From Oscillospiraceae bacterium (GTDB lineage Bacteria; Bacillota; Clostridia; Oscillospirales; Ruminococcaceae): a stretch of 30,966 bases of DNA. The position numbers were made by a program, and so were the translations under genes. Where the stretch lies: assembly GCA_900768675.1 (NCBI GenBank), contig CAAGDT010000153.1:1-30966 (forward strand), read 5' to 3'. Under the pieces are notes generated by a model. The model was given only the letters and a program-made list of their open reading frames with translations, ran no database searches and had not been told where the DNA came from. Shown here one piece after another: positions 1 through 8,177 of this stretch; position 1 is the stretch's first letter; each line of letters starts with the position of its first letter.

Positions 1-147
1 AAAAGACGGTGCCGAAATCGAGGAAAAGAAACGCAGGCGTACTGTATGTACGTCAAGTTTCTTTGACGACGATAGCGGTGCCGGATTTCGGCAAAGATTT
101 CCTGAGTTTAAATGGTTTTTAGTATAAAGCATTTCTGAAGTTTTCGC
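1..147. other. Left-edge stretch with no supported gene
   Basis: No credible gene is seen here. One plus-strand frame stays open from the window edge to a TAA at 125-127 (about 41 codons, Lys/Arg-rich then Asp-rich), but it has no start inside the window. It could be the 3' end of an upstream gene or an intergenic repeat. The double hairpin that follows fits an intergenic origin. Confidence 0.3.
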
Positions 148-193
148 CCGCCTTTTTCAAAAGGCGGCAGGGTCAAGGGACAGCGTCCCTTGA
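148..193. repeat. Two adjacent perfect hairpins upstream of the Fur-family gene
   Basis: Positions 148-156 pair with 159-167 (CCGCCTTTT / AAAAGGCGG), and 173-181 pair with 185-193 (TCAAGGGAC / GTCCCTTGA) around a 3-nt loop. They lie just before the zur promoter. Neither is followed by a proper T-run on the plus strand, so they look more like a dispersed intergenic repeat than a clean intrinsic terminator. Confidence 0.45.
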
Positions 194-214
194 AAACCTC
201 TCATAAAAATTCTC

Positions 215-265
215 TTGACAAACACGGCTTTATGCTGTACAATATGAAATTGAAACTTAATTTCA
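215..265 (+). promoter_or_regulatory. zur-znuCB promoter with overlapping palindromic operator
   Basis: TTGACA at 215-220 and TACAAT at 238-243 are separated by 17 bp, a near-perfect sigma-A promoter. Directly after the -10 box, TGAAATT (245-251) and AATTTCA (259-265) form a 21-bp interrupted palindrome over the expected transcription start. The position and AT-rich inverted-repeat form fit a Fur/Zur-family operator, which suggests metal-dependent autorepression. The exact metal specificity cannot be read from the site. Confidence 0.75.
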
Positions 266-279
266 AATCGGAGAGCGTT

Positions 280-705
280 ATGGAATACAGAACAAAACAG
301 AGAAAACACCTTGACGGGCTTATAGAGCGGCTTGGCGACAGGCATTTTACTGCCGAGGAAGTTTATGAGCGGCTTAAAAGCGAGAATACAGCAGTAGGAA
401 AAGCGACAATCTACCGCTACCTTGAACGGCTTGTGTCCGAGGGACGGCTTAAGCGCTTCTTTACAGAGGAGGGTGCCTGCGCCTGCTACCAGTTTATCGG
501 CGGGGGAGAGGAATGTACCCGCCATTTTCACCTGAAATGTATGGACTGCGGGCGGATAATCCATATAGAGTGCGATTATCTGAACGCTCTGGACAGCCAC
601 GTTTATCAGCACCACGGCTTTACTGTTGACAATACAAAAACCGTGCTTTTCGGTATCTGCGGCGAGTGTTCAGCGAAAGAGGAGAAAGGAAACGAGGGTA
701 AATGA
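280..705 (+). CDS. zur: Fur-family metalloregulator, probably Zur
   Basis: A 141-residue Fur-family repressor, normal length for the family. The N-terminal winged helix (about residues 1-80) includes the 'AVGKATIYRYLERLVSEGRLKRF' region typical of Fur DNA-binding domains. The C-terminal dimerisation half carries two CxxC pairs (CMDC and CGEC), the structural zinc site, plus a His-rich stretch around HFHLKC for the regulatory metal. The ATG at 280 was chosen over an upstream in-frame ATG because it follows the promoter, the operator and a GGAGAG Shine-Dalgarno. Its stop overlaps the znuC start (ATGA). Co-transcription with znuC-znuB suggests zinc sensing; Mn- or Fe-responsive Fur paralogs are the alternatives. 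Confidence 0.85.
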   Translation: MEYRTKQRKHLDGLIERLGDRHFTAEEVYERLKSENTAVGKATIYRYLERLVSEGRLKRFFTEEGACACYQFIGGGEECTRHFHLKCMDCGRIIHIECDYLNALDSHVYQHHGFTVDNTKTVLFGICGECSAKEEKGNEGK

Positions 706-1412
706 AGCTTATCGAATGTAATAACCTTTGTATGAAATACGAGGGCGTAAGCGCCTTTGAAAACCTTTCCTTTTCCGTGGACGAGGGGGATTTCCTCTGT
801 ATTGTAGGCGAAAACGGCTCGGGAAAATCAACCCTTATAAAGGGGCTTTTAGGACTGAAGCAGTATAGCAGCGGCAGTATTTCCTTTAACGGCGTAAGCC
901 CCAAGGAGATAGGCTACCTGCCCCAGCAGACTATTGCACAAAAGGATTTCCCCGCTACGGTGCAGGAGGTAGTTCTGTCCGGCTGCCTCAATAAGAACGG
1001 CAATTTCCCGTTTTATACAAAGAAAAGCAAGGAAAGAGCAAGGGAAAAAATCGCCGAAATGAAGATTGAAAATCTCGTCAAAAAAAGCTACCGCAGTCTT
1101 TCCGGCGGTCAGCAGCAGAGAGTTCTGCTTGCAAGAGCTCTTTGCGCCACGGAAAAGCTGCTGCTGCTTGACGAGCCTGTTTCGGGGCTTGACCCGCTGA
1201 TGACCTCGGAGATGTACGAGGTTATCGACAGGCTCAACGAGAACAAGGTTACTATTATAATGGTAACCCACGACATTCACAACGCCGTCCACTACGGAAA
1301 CAAGATACTGCACATGGCAAGGGGTGGTTACTTTTTCGGCACGGCGGAGGAATACAAAAGCACCGATATTTTCAGGGCTATGGCGGGAGGCTGTTTTCAC
1401 CATGATAGATGA
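702..1412 (+). CDS. znuC: Zinc/manganese ABC transporter ATPase
   Basis: A 236-residue ABC ATPase of the metal-uptake (ZnuC/MntB/TroB) group, energising import through the membrane partner encoded next. Visible motifs are Walker A GENGSGKST (about 36-44), signature LSGGQQQRVLLARAL, Walker B LLLLDEP and the switch histidine in MVTHD. It starts at an ATG overlapping the zur stop by 4 bp and ends 11 bp inside the following permease, so the three genes are translationally coupled. No periplasmic-type metal-binding protein (ZnuA) gene lies in this window; it is presumably elsewhere. Zinc is favoured over manganese only because of the linked Fur-family regulator. Confidence 0.85.
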   Translation: MKLIECNNLCMKYEGVSAFENLSFSVDEGDFLCIVGENGSGKSTLIKGLLGLKQYSSGSISFNGVSPKEIGYLPQQTIAQKDFPATVQEVVLSGCLNKNGNFPFYTKKSKERAREKIAEMKIENLVKKSYRSLSGGQQQRVLLARALCATEKLLLLDEPVSGLDPLMTSEMYEVIDRLNENKVTIIMVTHDIHNAVHYGNKILHMARGGYFFGTAEEYKSTDIFRAMAGGCFHHDR

Positions 1413-2223
1413 GCTTATAAATCTTTTCAGCTACGGCTTTATGCAAAGAGCGCTGATTGTGGGAGTGCTTGTTTCCCTTTGTGCAGCAGCCCTTGGCACA
1501 AGCCTTGTGCTGAAACGGTATTCAATGATAGGGGACGGGCTTTCCCACGTTGGCTACGGAGCATTTGCTATAGCTGCTGCGGCTAATATTGCCCCTCTTT
1601 ACTTTGCAATCCCGATAGTAATAGCCGCGGCGTTTCTCCTGCTTCGGATAAGCAGAAGCGGCAGGATAAACGGCGACAGCGCAATTGCCGTCCTTTCCAG
1701 CAGCGCCCTTGCAATAGGAATGATAGTGCTTGCGATAAGCGGGGTTTCGATAGACATAAACAGCTATATGTTCGGCAGCGTGCTTGCCCTTACGGAAAAC
1801 GATGTGCTTGGCTCGGTTATCTGCTCGGTAATCGTCTGCGTTATGTATATCCTGCTGTATCACCGCATTTTTGCGGTAACCTTCGACGAAAGCTTCGCCA
1901 GCGCCACCGGCATACGCTCCGGCGCCTACAATGCAATTATTTCTGTACTTACGGCGGTTGTAATAGTTATAGGTATGCGGCTTATGGGGGCTTTGCTGAT
2001 TTCAAGCCTTATGATTTTCCCCTCTCTTATTTCTATGCGTGTGTGCAGGAGCTTCAGAGGGGTAGCTCTGTTTTCCGCCGTCTGCTCGGTGGTATGCTTT
2101 ACTGCGGGTCTTATCGGCTCCTACTATCTCGATATTCCCACAGGCGCAGGAATTGTGGTGCTTAATCTTATTGCCTTTATTATTTTCTGGGTAGTGGGCA
2201 AGATTTTCAGAATAAATGAATAA
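1402..2223 (+). CDS. znuB: Zinc/manganese ABC transporter permease (ABC-3 family)
   Basis: A 273-residue polytopic membrane protein of the ABC-3 metal-permease family (ZnuB/TroC type), with about eight hydrophobic segments. The conserved early motif is visible as ALGTSLVLKRYSMIGDGLSHVGYGAFA, and the family-typical segment MRLMGALLISSLMIFPSL occurs in the second half. A longer in-frame reading begins at 1324, but the ATG at 1402 is preceded by GGGAGG (1385-1390) and gives the usual family length, so it is preferred. It is the last gene of the zur-znuC-znuB operon; the next gene has its own consensus promoter. Confidence 0.85.
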   Translation: MIDELINLFSYGFMQRALIVGVLVSLCAAALGTSLVLKRYSMIGDGLSHVGYGAFAIAAAANIAPLYFAIPIVIAAAFLLLRISRSGRINGDSAIAVLSSSALAIGMIVLAISGVSIDINSYMFGSVLALTENDVLGSVICSVIVCVMYILLYHRIFAVTFDESFASATGIRSGAYNAIISVLTAVVIVIGMRLMGALLISSLMIFPSLISMRVCRSFRGVALFSAVCSVVCFTAGLIGSYYLDIPTGAGIVVLNLIAFIIFWVVGKIFRINE

Positions 2224-2255
2224 ATCCCGTTAAACAAAGGGCTTTTGGCGGATAT

Positions 2256-2284
2256 TTGACAATTACAGAGATTTGTGTTATAAT
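2256..2284 (+). promoter_or_regulatory. Perfect sigma-A promoter
   Basis: TTGACA (2256-2261) and TATAAT (2279-2284) with a 17-bp spacer, a full consensus match. It should drive the gene at 2324 and probably the two genes after it. Confidence 0.85.
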
Positions 2285-2323
2285 GCAAGTAATTGTGCAG
2301 TAACCGGTGAAGGAGGGGCTATT

Positions 2324-3346
2324 ATGGCTGATAACGATATTAAAACAGAAGAAGATATTTACAGCGAAGACGAGGCCTCTTCACAGTTCAGCTCAATGCT
2401 GAATGCTGCGGCGAAAAAACTGAGCGAGGAAAACGCCGCTTCCGCTGCTTCTGCTGCGCCTGTACAGACAAACGAGTCTTCCGACGGCAGCTCAGATAAC
2501 TCCGCAAACACCGTAAAAAGCAGCTTCGGAGTCCTCTCGCAGGAGGAAATAGAACGGCTGCTTGCAGAGGACGACGAATCGCAGAGCGGGGGAGAAGCAC
2601 AGACTGCACCCGAAGAAAAAGAAGAACCAAAGCCGCAGAAAAGCAGTGATGAGCCGGAAATAAACCCTGCTGAGCAGTCTGAGAACGCCGCTTACTCCCC
2701 CTTTGAAGACGCTGACGATACGGAGCAGATAGCTTCAATGCTTACCGCAGGCTTTGAGGACGAGGTGGAGCCGAAAAAGGAAGCTCCTGCACCTAAAAAG
2801 AAAGAGAAAAAGCCGCCGAATAAGGCGCTTATTCATATAATAGCAACGGTCGGAGCGGTAATCGTTGCTCTTGCTCTTGGCTTTTGCGTATCAATGCTTA
2901 TGTTCTCCGACTTTATCAAAAGCGGCGGGGAAAGCTTTGCGATTAAGGCAGCAAACGCAGTCAACAGCCAGCTTGCGGTAAACAGCGAGCTTTACGTCTA
3001 TAAGGCATATTATAAGGCAGGAGCCGCCTCTGACGAGTGTCTGCTTTACGGGGTCGTTTCCTACGGCGGAGAGACGAAAACCGATATGTACCGGGTTGTA
3101 ATAAATCACGACAAGCCGAATATCATAAATGTGTACTATACCCTTGACGAGAATAATGAAAGCTATATCGCCATGAAGAACAGCGAGGACGAAAAGATAA
3201 GAATACAGGCAAGCGTTCTCAAAAACTATTCGGATACTATAATGCAGGCAGATAAGGAGATACAGATAAATTCCCCCGCATGGGAGAAAATAGACTGCAC
3301 AAAGGTTAACAGGGGAATTAATTCCCAACAGATAAAGACGGCGTAA
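2324..3346 (+). CDS. Unknown single-pass membrane protein with acidic disordered N-terminus
   Basis: I do not recognise this 340-residue protein. Residues 1-150 are acidic, Ser/Ala/Glu-rich and probably disordered. A Lys/Pro-rich patch (about 151-167) precedes one transmembrane helix (about 168-192), and the remaining 145 residues form a probable extracytoplasmic domain. The topology is N-in by the positive-inside rule. The ATG at 2324 is used because AAGGAGGGG precedes it; an upstream in-frame start lacks a ribosome site. Residues about 70-83 (VLSQEEIERLLAED) resemble the N-terminal peptide of FliM-type switch proteins, perhaps by chance. It lies 37 bp before the CmpB-family gene, likely in one operon. 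Confidence 0.75.
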   Translation: MADNDIKTEEDIYSEDEASSQFSSMLNAAAKKLSEENAASAASAAPVQTNESSDGSSDNSANTVKSSFGVLSQEEIERLLAEDDESQSGGEAQTAPEEKEEPKPQKSSDEPEINPAEQSENAAYSPFEDADDTEQIASMLTAGFEDEVEPKKEAPAPKKKEKKPPNKALIHIIATVGAVIVALALGFCVSMLMFSDFIKSGGESFAIKAANAVNSQLAVNSELYVYKAYYKAGAASDECLLYGVVSYGGETKTDMYRVVINHDKPNIINVYYTLDENNESYIAMKNSEDEKIRIQASVLKNYSDTIMQADKEIQINSPAWEKIDCTKVNRGINSQQIKTA

Positions 3347-3383
3347 AGCCCTATAAATCAGATAGACAAAAGGAGAGAAACTA

Positions 3384-4103
3384 ATGCCGCTGACAGCTTA
3401 TCAGTTCGCCCAGATTTTATTTATGTTTTTCCTGTTCTGCAATATCGGCTGGGCGCAGGAATCCACAATCGAATCCCTTTACCACCGCAGACCCATAAAC
3501 CGTGGCTTTCTCCACGGTCCATACATTCCGATTTACGGCGTAGGAGGACTTGTAATCCTGCTTATGTGCGTGCCCTTTAAGGACAACGGCTTTATGGTGT
3601 ATTTCGTGGGACTTTTAGGCTGTACAGTTCTTGAATATTTCGTGGGCTGGCTTATGGAAAAAATGTTCCATAAGCAGTTCTGGGATTACAGTATGCTGAA
3701 ATTTACATACAAGAACAGGATTTCCCTTTTATCCTCCCTTTTCTGGGGACTTTTATCCCTGTTCATGGTGTATGTGCTTTACGGAATTATGGTTGAAATC
3801 GTAAAGTTCCTGCCCTATCAGGCGGTTATCGGCTATGACCTGATTATGACCGCAGCTATGGTTATTGACACGATTTACAGCATTTCAAAGCAGGTGGAAT
3901 TCCGCAATAAGCTCAACAGCCTGCCCTACGACAAGGCAAAGAAGCTTGTTACCGAGAAGTTTATCCAGCTTGGCGGTGCTGTTTTAAAGAGAAGACAGCG
4001 TTTCCGCGTTCTTCTCTCAAAAATGAAGTTTACTGTTGACGATAATGATGAGGAGCATGACGGCGAGAGCGACGAAGACGCCGTAATGGAGGAAATCCGA
4101 TGA
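3384..4103 (+). CDS. CmpB-family membrane protein (putative ABC-transporter type IV)
   Basis: A 239-residue integral membrane protein. The N-terminal pattern, with FFLFCNIGWAQESTIES followed by INRGFLHGPYIPIYGVGG, matches the family called putative ABC-transporter type IV / CmpB (PF06541, from memory). This family is common in Firmicutes and has no firmly established function despite its name. About five hydrophobic helices fill residues 5-165, followed by a basic region and a very acidic C-terminal tail. AGGAGAG precedes the ATG. The gene overlaps the downstream HD-domain gene by 4 bp (ATGA), indicating a shared transcript. No ATP-binding motif is present. Confidence 0.75.
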   Translation: MPLTAYQFAQILFMFFLFCNIGWAQESTIESLYHRRPINRGFLHGPYIPIYGVGGLVILLMCVPFKDNGFMVYFVGLLGCTVLEYFVGWLMEKMFHKQFWDYSMLKFTYKNRISLLSSLFWGLLSLFMVYVLYGIMVEIVKFLPYQAVIGYDLIMTAAMVIDTIYSISKQVEFRNKLNSLPYDKAKKLVTEKFIQLGGAVLKRRQRFRVLLSKMKFTVDDNDEEHDGESDEDAVMEEIR

Positions 4104-4735
4104 AAAAAGAGCTTGCTTTTCAGAAAGCAATAGCGCCCATAGTAAAAAACGAGAAAATGCAGTCCACAAAGTCCTGCGTCCAGCACGGCGATGTTTCTGT
4201 TTTCGCCCATTCCATGGCGGTTGCGGCATACAGCATCAAGCTTGCGGATAAGCTTGGAATAAAGTATGACAGGAAAAGCCTTATAAGAGGGGCTCTGCTC
4301 CACGACTTTTTCCTTTACGACTGGCATGAAACCTCCAACGCAGGAGACGGACTTCACGGCTTCGCCCACCCGCTTACTGCCTCAAAAAACGCAGTCAGAT
4401 ATTTCAGTCTCAACAAAAAAGAGCTTGATATTATAAGAAAGCACATGTGGCCGCTTACTATTACGAAAATGCCCAAATGCCGTGAAAGCTGGCTTGTGTG
4501 CGCAGTGGATAAGTACTGCTCTCTTCTTGAAACCTTCGGGCTTAATACCTATAACGACGAAAGCTTTGTAAATGAGAAGCTTATGCGGCGTGCAGGCAGG
4601 ATTAAGCCTGAGAACAGGAAAATTGCCGTAAGCAAGGCGCCTGTCAGAAGAACGGTAAGCAGGAAGGTTATAAACCGGAAAATTCCGGGAAGAAGGTCAG
4701 TCGGCAGAAAGTCGGCAGGGACAAAATCAGCGTAA
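4100..4735 (+). CDS. HD-domain phosphohydrolase with basic C-terminal tail
   Basis: A 211-residue HD-superfamily protein. Metal-ligand residues can be placed as His37 (FAHSMAVA), His68-Asp69 (ALLHDFFLYDWH) and Asp137 (CAVDKYCS), so a divalent-metal phosphohydrolase is likely; the substrate is unknown. After about residue 162 the usual domain ends and a tail of about 49 residues rich in Arg/Lys/Ser follows, unlike the rest of the protein and possibly nucleic-acid binding or simply low complexity. The start overlaps the upstream CmpB-family stop. A strong terminator follows the gene, closing the operon. Confidence 0.75.
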   Translation: MKKELAFQKAIAPIVKNEKMQSTKSCVQHGDVSVFAHSMAVAAYSIKLADKLGIKYDRKSLIRGALLHDFFLYDWHETSNAGDGLHGFAHPLTASKNAVRYFSLNKKELDIIRKHMWPLTITKMPKCRESWLVCAVDKYCSLLETFGLNTYNDESFVNEKLMRRAGRIKPENRKIAVSKAPVRRTVSRKVINRKIPGRRSVGRKSAGTKSA

Positions 4736-4748
4736 CCGCAAAGCAGAT

Positions 4749-4790
4749 AAAAATAGTACCACGAACTGAAAGTTCGTGGTACTATTTTTA
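4749..4790. terminator. Bidirectional intrinsic terminator
   Basis: A long perfect stem (AGTACCACGAACT / AGTTCGTGGTACT) with a tiny GAA loop, flanked by A-run and T-run, so it works on either strand. It lies between convergent genes ending at 4735 (plus) and 4799 (minus). Confidence 0.9.
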
Positions 4791-4798
4791 TTATATGG

Positions 4799-5962
4799 TT
4801 ACCTGCTTTTCTTTAGCTTCGCCGCCGCTATGCTTGCTGCAAAAAGCGCAACTGCAAACAGCATTTCGATTCCCATACAGGTGAATATATCCGTAAGACT
4901 GAATACCTCTCCGCTAATTCCGCCGATATTGTTTATCGCCCTTACATACCAGTAGGTTGGCAGGAATTTTGCCACGGAAAGCACAGTTTCCGAAAGAAGG
5001 CTCTGCTGTACAAACACACCGCCGAGAAACGCCATTCCGAGAGTAACCACGTTTCCGATAATGTCGATAACCTCCGAGTTTTCGTTGCAGAGCGTGCTTG
5101 CGAAAACGCTTATTGCAGCGGAAACAAGGGTGAAAATGAAGCTGTTGAGAACTGTAAGAAGCTCCTTCTCTCCCACAGGCGGAAATCCGCTCAGCACCAT
5201 TGTAATAAAGGACATAAGCAGCCATAGTCCGATACAGAATATAATCGAAGCCAGAATTATCTGTAAATTCCTCTTAACCGCCGAAACGGGTGAGCAGCCT
5301 ATCCTTGCGCCGATATTGTTTGCCTTAAAGGAAATAATTATCCTTGAAAGTACGCAAATCATTATTGCAGGAATCGTGTACGCCATATAAAGGCTGAACA
5401 TATAGAATTTTTGCGGCAGTCCGTTTTCTTCCTCCTTGCCGAAGTCGGGAACTGTAATCTCTGTTTCGTTCATAAGGTTTTCCGCCGTAGCTTCGCAGGC
5501 TTCACTCGCCGTCATTCCGCTTTTTATGTACAGGGAAGCGGTGGAAACGTACTGACGAAGCTGCATATTAAGGTACTCTGCGTAGTAGCTTTTCGGGTCA
5601 ACTGCGTAGGTAAGCAAATCCTCTGTTTCTCCCATTGAAAGTCCCTCGCCGTAGCCCTTATTAATAGTAAGAACATAGCTTATAACCTGATAGTAAAGCT
5701 TATCCTGTAAAATTTCAGGGTCACGGGTTTCAGGGTCAACAATGTTGTGGCGGCTTTCAATGAAACTGTAAAGCGCCCTGCTTTCCTCGGTGTTGTCCTC
5801 GTCGAATACTACAACGTTAAGCTTTGTATCCGAAAATCCGGCGTCAGGGTCATTTACAAGAGTGCTTATAAGAATACAAAGCACAATAAATATTCCCGTA
5901 TAGATAAGGAGCCAGTTTGCGGATTTCTTTGTAACCTTGAAAAAAGCGTTGAATATCTGCAT
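4799..5962 (-). CDS. ABC-2 type exporter permease (second of two)
   Basis: A 387-residue ABC-2 family membrane protein. One N-terminal helix (about residues 14-34) is followed by a large extracytoplasmic loop of about 150 residues and then five to six helices in the second half, the NatB/DrrB/YhgE-like layout. An in-frame reading extends to 6046, but ATG at 5962 is preceded by GGGAGAGG and begins the protein at MQIFNAFF, so it is preferred; this also removes overlap with the preceding permease gene. It is the last gene of an ATPase-permease-permease operon, probably forming a heterodimeric exporter. The cargo (cation, lipid, peptide or drug) cannot be inferred. Confidence 0.8.
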   Translation of the reverse strand: MQIFNAFFKVTKKSANWLLIYTGIFIVLCILISTLVNDPDAGFSDTKLNVVVFDEDNTEESRALYSFIESRHNIVDPETRDPEILQDKLYYQVISYVLTINKGYGEGLSMGETEDLLTYAVDPKSYYAEYLNMQLRQYVSTASLYIKSGMTASEACEATAENLMNETEITVPDFGKEEENGLPQKFYMFSLYMAYTIPAIMICVLSRIIISFKANNIGARIGCSPVSAVKRNLQIILASIIFCIGLWLLMSFITMVLSGFPPVGEKELLTVLNSFIFTLVSAAISVFASTLCNENSEVIDIIGNVVTLGMAFLGGVFVQQSLLSETVLSVAKFLPTYWYVRAINNIGGISGEVFSLTDIFTCMGIEMLFAVALFAASIAAAKLKKSR

Positions 5963-5979
5963 TTTAACCTCTCCCTTCC

Positions 5980-7119
5980 TTAAAGACTCTTGTATTTTCT
6001 GCGCCGGGTCATAATAATTCCGCCTGCGGTAAAGAATACCGTCCATACCGTAAGTGCGCAGAGATTGTATGCCATTCTGTCGTTAAAGTCGTAGCTGCTC
6101 ATAACGTAGAAGCTGTCGCAGATAAGCCTTACCGGGTTTATTCTGTTGAGCAGCGGAAAGCTTTCCTCAATAATCATAGGCATATCTCCCACCATAAGAC
6201 CGCTTAAAAAGGAGAATGCCATTGAAGCGCCGAGAAGAAGTCCTCTCTTTGCATTTTCGCTCATTCTTCCGATTGAGCCCACAAAAAATCCCATAGTAAG
6301 TCCTACTGCCACACCGAAAAAGATAATAACCGCAATCCAGCCGAAGCTTATTCCGAAGTCAATTCCCAGCACAAAGCAAAGGAAAGCTGCGGCGAACAAT
6401 GTGCCGATGTAGAAGATAAGCTGACCTGCCGCAAGAGAGCCTAAAATCATAGAAAGCTTACCGCCGGGGGCAGCGTTTATTCTCATGCCCTGGGGCGAAA
6501 GGTTTGCCTGATTTCTGATAACGGTGTACATTCCCACCATTGAAACGTACATACAAGCCATACCAAGCAGGTTGTAGAAATATGTAACGTAGGGGTCCAT
6601 ATTTCCCTCGGAATAGTTTTTAATTTTAAGGCAGTCCCCTGTCTCCGCAGACATAGCCTCAACAATTTCGGGAATTTTTTCCGGATTTCTCATAGCGGTT
6701 TCCCCGATTATCGCCGCCGAGGACTTGTACCTGTCAAGAAAGGTCTTGATAATGCTTACGGTAATTCCGCTTTCGCCTCTGATGCTTAGCTTCGGCTCAA
6801 GGAAATCATCGTAAATAACCCCGTCAACCTCGCCATTTTCAAGCATAGAAAGGGCGGTTTCCTCGTCTGTATATGTGATTTTAAAAAGCTTTGTATCGCT
6901 CTTATCCATCTCATCAAGCAGGTTTTTCAGTATGCTGAAGCTGCCATTGGAAACTACCGCCGCAGGAATTTCGCTGAATTTTGTGGTTGAGTCGTAAATT
7001 CCCCCAAAGGCAAAATTGAACATTACGCCTAAAAGCATCGGGAACAGGACTATCCAGAAAAGTATAATCTTGTTTCTGATAAAATCCTTGAAGGAATATT
7101 TAAAGCTGTGTAAAAACAT
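5980..7119 (-). CDS. ABC-2 type exporter permease (first of two)
   Basis: A 379-residue ABC-2 membrane protein with the same architecture as its neighbour: N-terminal helix (about 17-38, FWIVLFPMLLGVMFNFAF), a long extracytoplasmic segment to about residue 180, then a cluster of helices ending in a short basic tail (TRRRKYKSL). The ATG at 7119 has a Shine-Dalgarno AAGGGAAAGGAA. It sits 17 bp after the ATPase stop and 17 bp before the next permease start. The two permeases probably pair with one ATPase dimer. Confidence 0.8.
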   Translation of the reverse strand: MFLHSFKYSFKDFIRNKIILFWIVLFPMLLGVMFNFAFGGIYDSTTKFSEIPAAVVSNGSFSILKNLLDEMDKSDTKLFKITYTDEETALSMLENGEVDGVIYDDFLEPKLSIRGESGITVSIIKTFLDRYKSSAAIIGETAMRNPEKIPEIVEAMSAETGDCLKIKNYSEGNMDPYVTYFYNLLGMACMYVSMVGMYTVIRNQANLSPQGMRINAAPGGKLSMILGSLAAGQLIFYIGTLFAAAFLCFVLGIDFGISFGWIAVIIFFGVAVGLTMGFFVGSIGRMSENAKRGLLLGASMAFSFLSGLMVGDMPMIIEESFPLLNRINPVRLICDSFYVMSSYDFNDRMAYNLCALTVWTVFFTAGGIIMTRRRKYKSL

Positions 7120-7136
7120 ATTGCAATTCCTTTCCC

Positions 7137-8081
7137 TTAAGCATTATCACGGAGATTTTTGCCTGTTATTTCAAGGAATACATCGTTAAGGGTAGGCAGC
7201 TCGGAGTAAACCCTGCCGAAGACAACGTCCTCTGATTGCAGGTAGTCAAGCACACGGATAAGGTTGTGCTTTCCGCCGCTGCACCTTACGCATATTTTAA
7301 CCCCGTCATAGGAAACGTCGTAAACGTGGGGCAGCTTTCCGAGAGCCTCAAGGTTTTCGGAGCTTGCGTCAGCCGCCTCAATCTCGATAGTTTCCGTGTT
7401 CTTTATCATCTTTTTCAGTTCCTCGTTAGTGCCAACCGCAAGGCTCTTTCCCTTGTCCATAATGAGTATCCGTGTGCATATCTGCTCAACCTCCTCCATG
7501 TAGTGGGAGGTGTAGATTACCGTTGCACCGTCACGGTTAAGCTGCTGAATACCCTCAAGTATCTTGTTTCTGCTCTGGGGGTCAACCGCAACCGTCGGCT
7601 CGTCAAGGATTATAAGCTTTGGCTTATGAGCAATTCCGCAGGCGATATTAAGTCTTCTCAGAAGACCGCCGGAAAGCTTTTTCGGGTAGAACTTCGTGAA
7701 ATCCTCCAGCCCTACAAACTGAATAGCCTCGTCAACGTACTTTTTGCGAAGCGCCTTGTCCTTTATGTAAAGCCCGCAGAAAAAGTCTATGTTTTCTCTT
7801 ACGGTAAGCTGGTCGAAAACCGCAACATTCTGCATAATAACGCCGATATTCTGCTTTATATCGTAGCTGTCAGGCTTCATTTCCTTACCGAATATCTGAA
7901 TATTTCCCTTGTCGTATTCAAGAAGAGACAAAAGGCAGTTTATTGTGGTTGTCTTTCCCGAGCCGTTGGGACCTAAAAGTCCGAAAACCTCTCCCTCGTT
8001 GATTTCAAGGCTGAAATGGTCTAAAGCAATAAGCTCCTTATACCGTTTTACAAGATTTTCAATTTTTACAGCGCAAGCCAT
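7137..8081 (-). CDS. ABC exporter ATPase (NatA/CcmA-like)
   Basis: A 314-residue ABC ATPase for the two downstream ABC-2 permeases. Motifs are Walker A GPNGSGKT (37-44), Q-loop VIMQN (81-85), signature LSGGLLRRL (136-144), Walker B LIILDEP (156-162) and switch His193 (YTSHYMEE). After about residue 220 comes the C-terminal extension common in NatA/DrrA-type exporter ATPases. It is the first gene of the operon, with its own promoter, divergent from a sensor kinase/response regulator pair that is its likely regulator. The family exports drugs, cations or lipids; the substrate is unknown here. Confidence 0.85.
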   Translation of the reverse strand: MACAVKIENLVKRYKELIALDHFSLEINEGEVFGLLGPNGSGKTTTINCLLSLLEYDKGNIQIFGKEMKPDSYDIKQNIGVIMQNVAVFDQLTVRENIDFFCGLYIKDKALRKKYVDEAIQFVGLEDFTKFYPKKLSGGLLRRLNIACGIAHKPKLIILDEPTVAVDPQSRNKILEGIQQLNRDGATVIYTSHYMEEVEQICTRILIMDKGKSLAVGTNEELKKMIKNTETIEIEAADASSENLEALGKLPHVYDVSYDGVKICVRCSGGKHNLIRVLDYLQSEDVVFGRVYSELPTLNDVFLEITGKNLRDNA

Positions 8082-8113
8082 ATCATAATCTCCTTTCCTT
8101 TGATTACAGCCTC

Positions 8114-8142
8114 ATTATACCACCCGAAAACCTGTTTTGTAA
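8114..8142 (-). promoter_or_regulatory. Promoter of the ABC exporter operon
   Basis: On the minus strand TATAAT (8119-8114) with an upstream TG (extended -10) and a weak -35 TTACAA (8142-8137), spacer 17 bp. The imperfect -35 fits an activator-dependent promoter. Confidence 0.6.
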
Positions 8143-8165
8143 GTGAACAGCGTCAGTTTTTACTA

Positions 8166-8177
8166 TGACATTTGTCA
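8166..8177. promoter_or_regulatory. Palindromic candidate operator in the divergent control region
   Basis: TGACA-TT-TGTCA is a perfect dyad between the divergent exporter operon and the kinase/regulator pair, just upstream of the exporter -35 box. The location suits binding of the NarL-type response regulator encoded at 9339. This is inference from position and symmetry only. Confidence 0.4.

Noticed and set aside
2..127. Plus-strand open frame at the left edge as the end of a gene
   Set aside because: Only 41 codons with biased composition and no start or recognisable domain; kept as unsupported.
1324..1401. Longer N-terminus for the znuB permease
   Set aside because: No ribosome site, extensive overlap with znuC, and family length fits the ATG at 1402.
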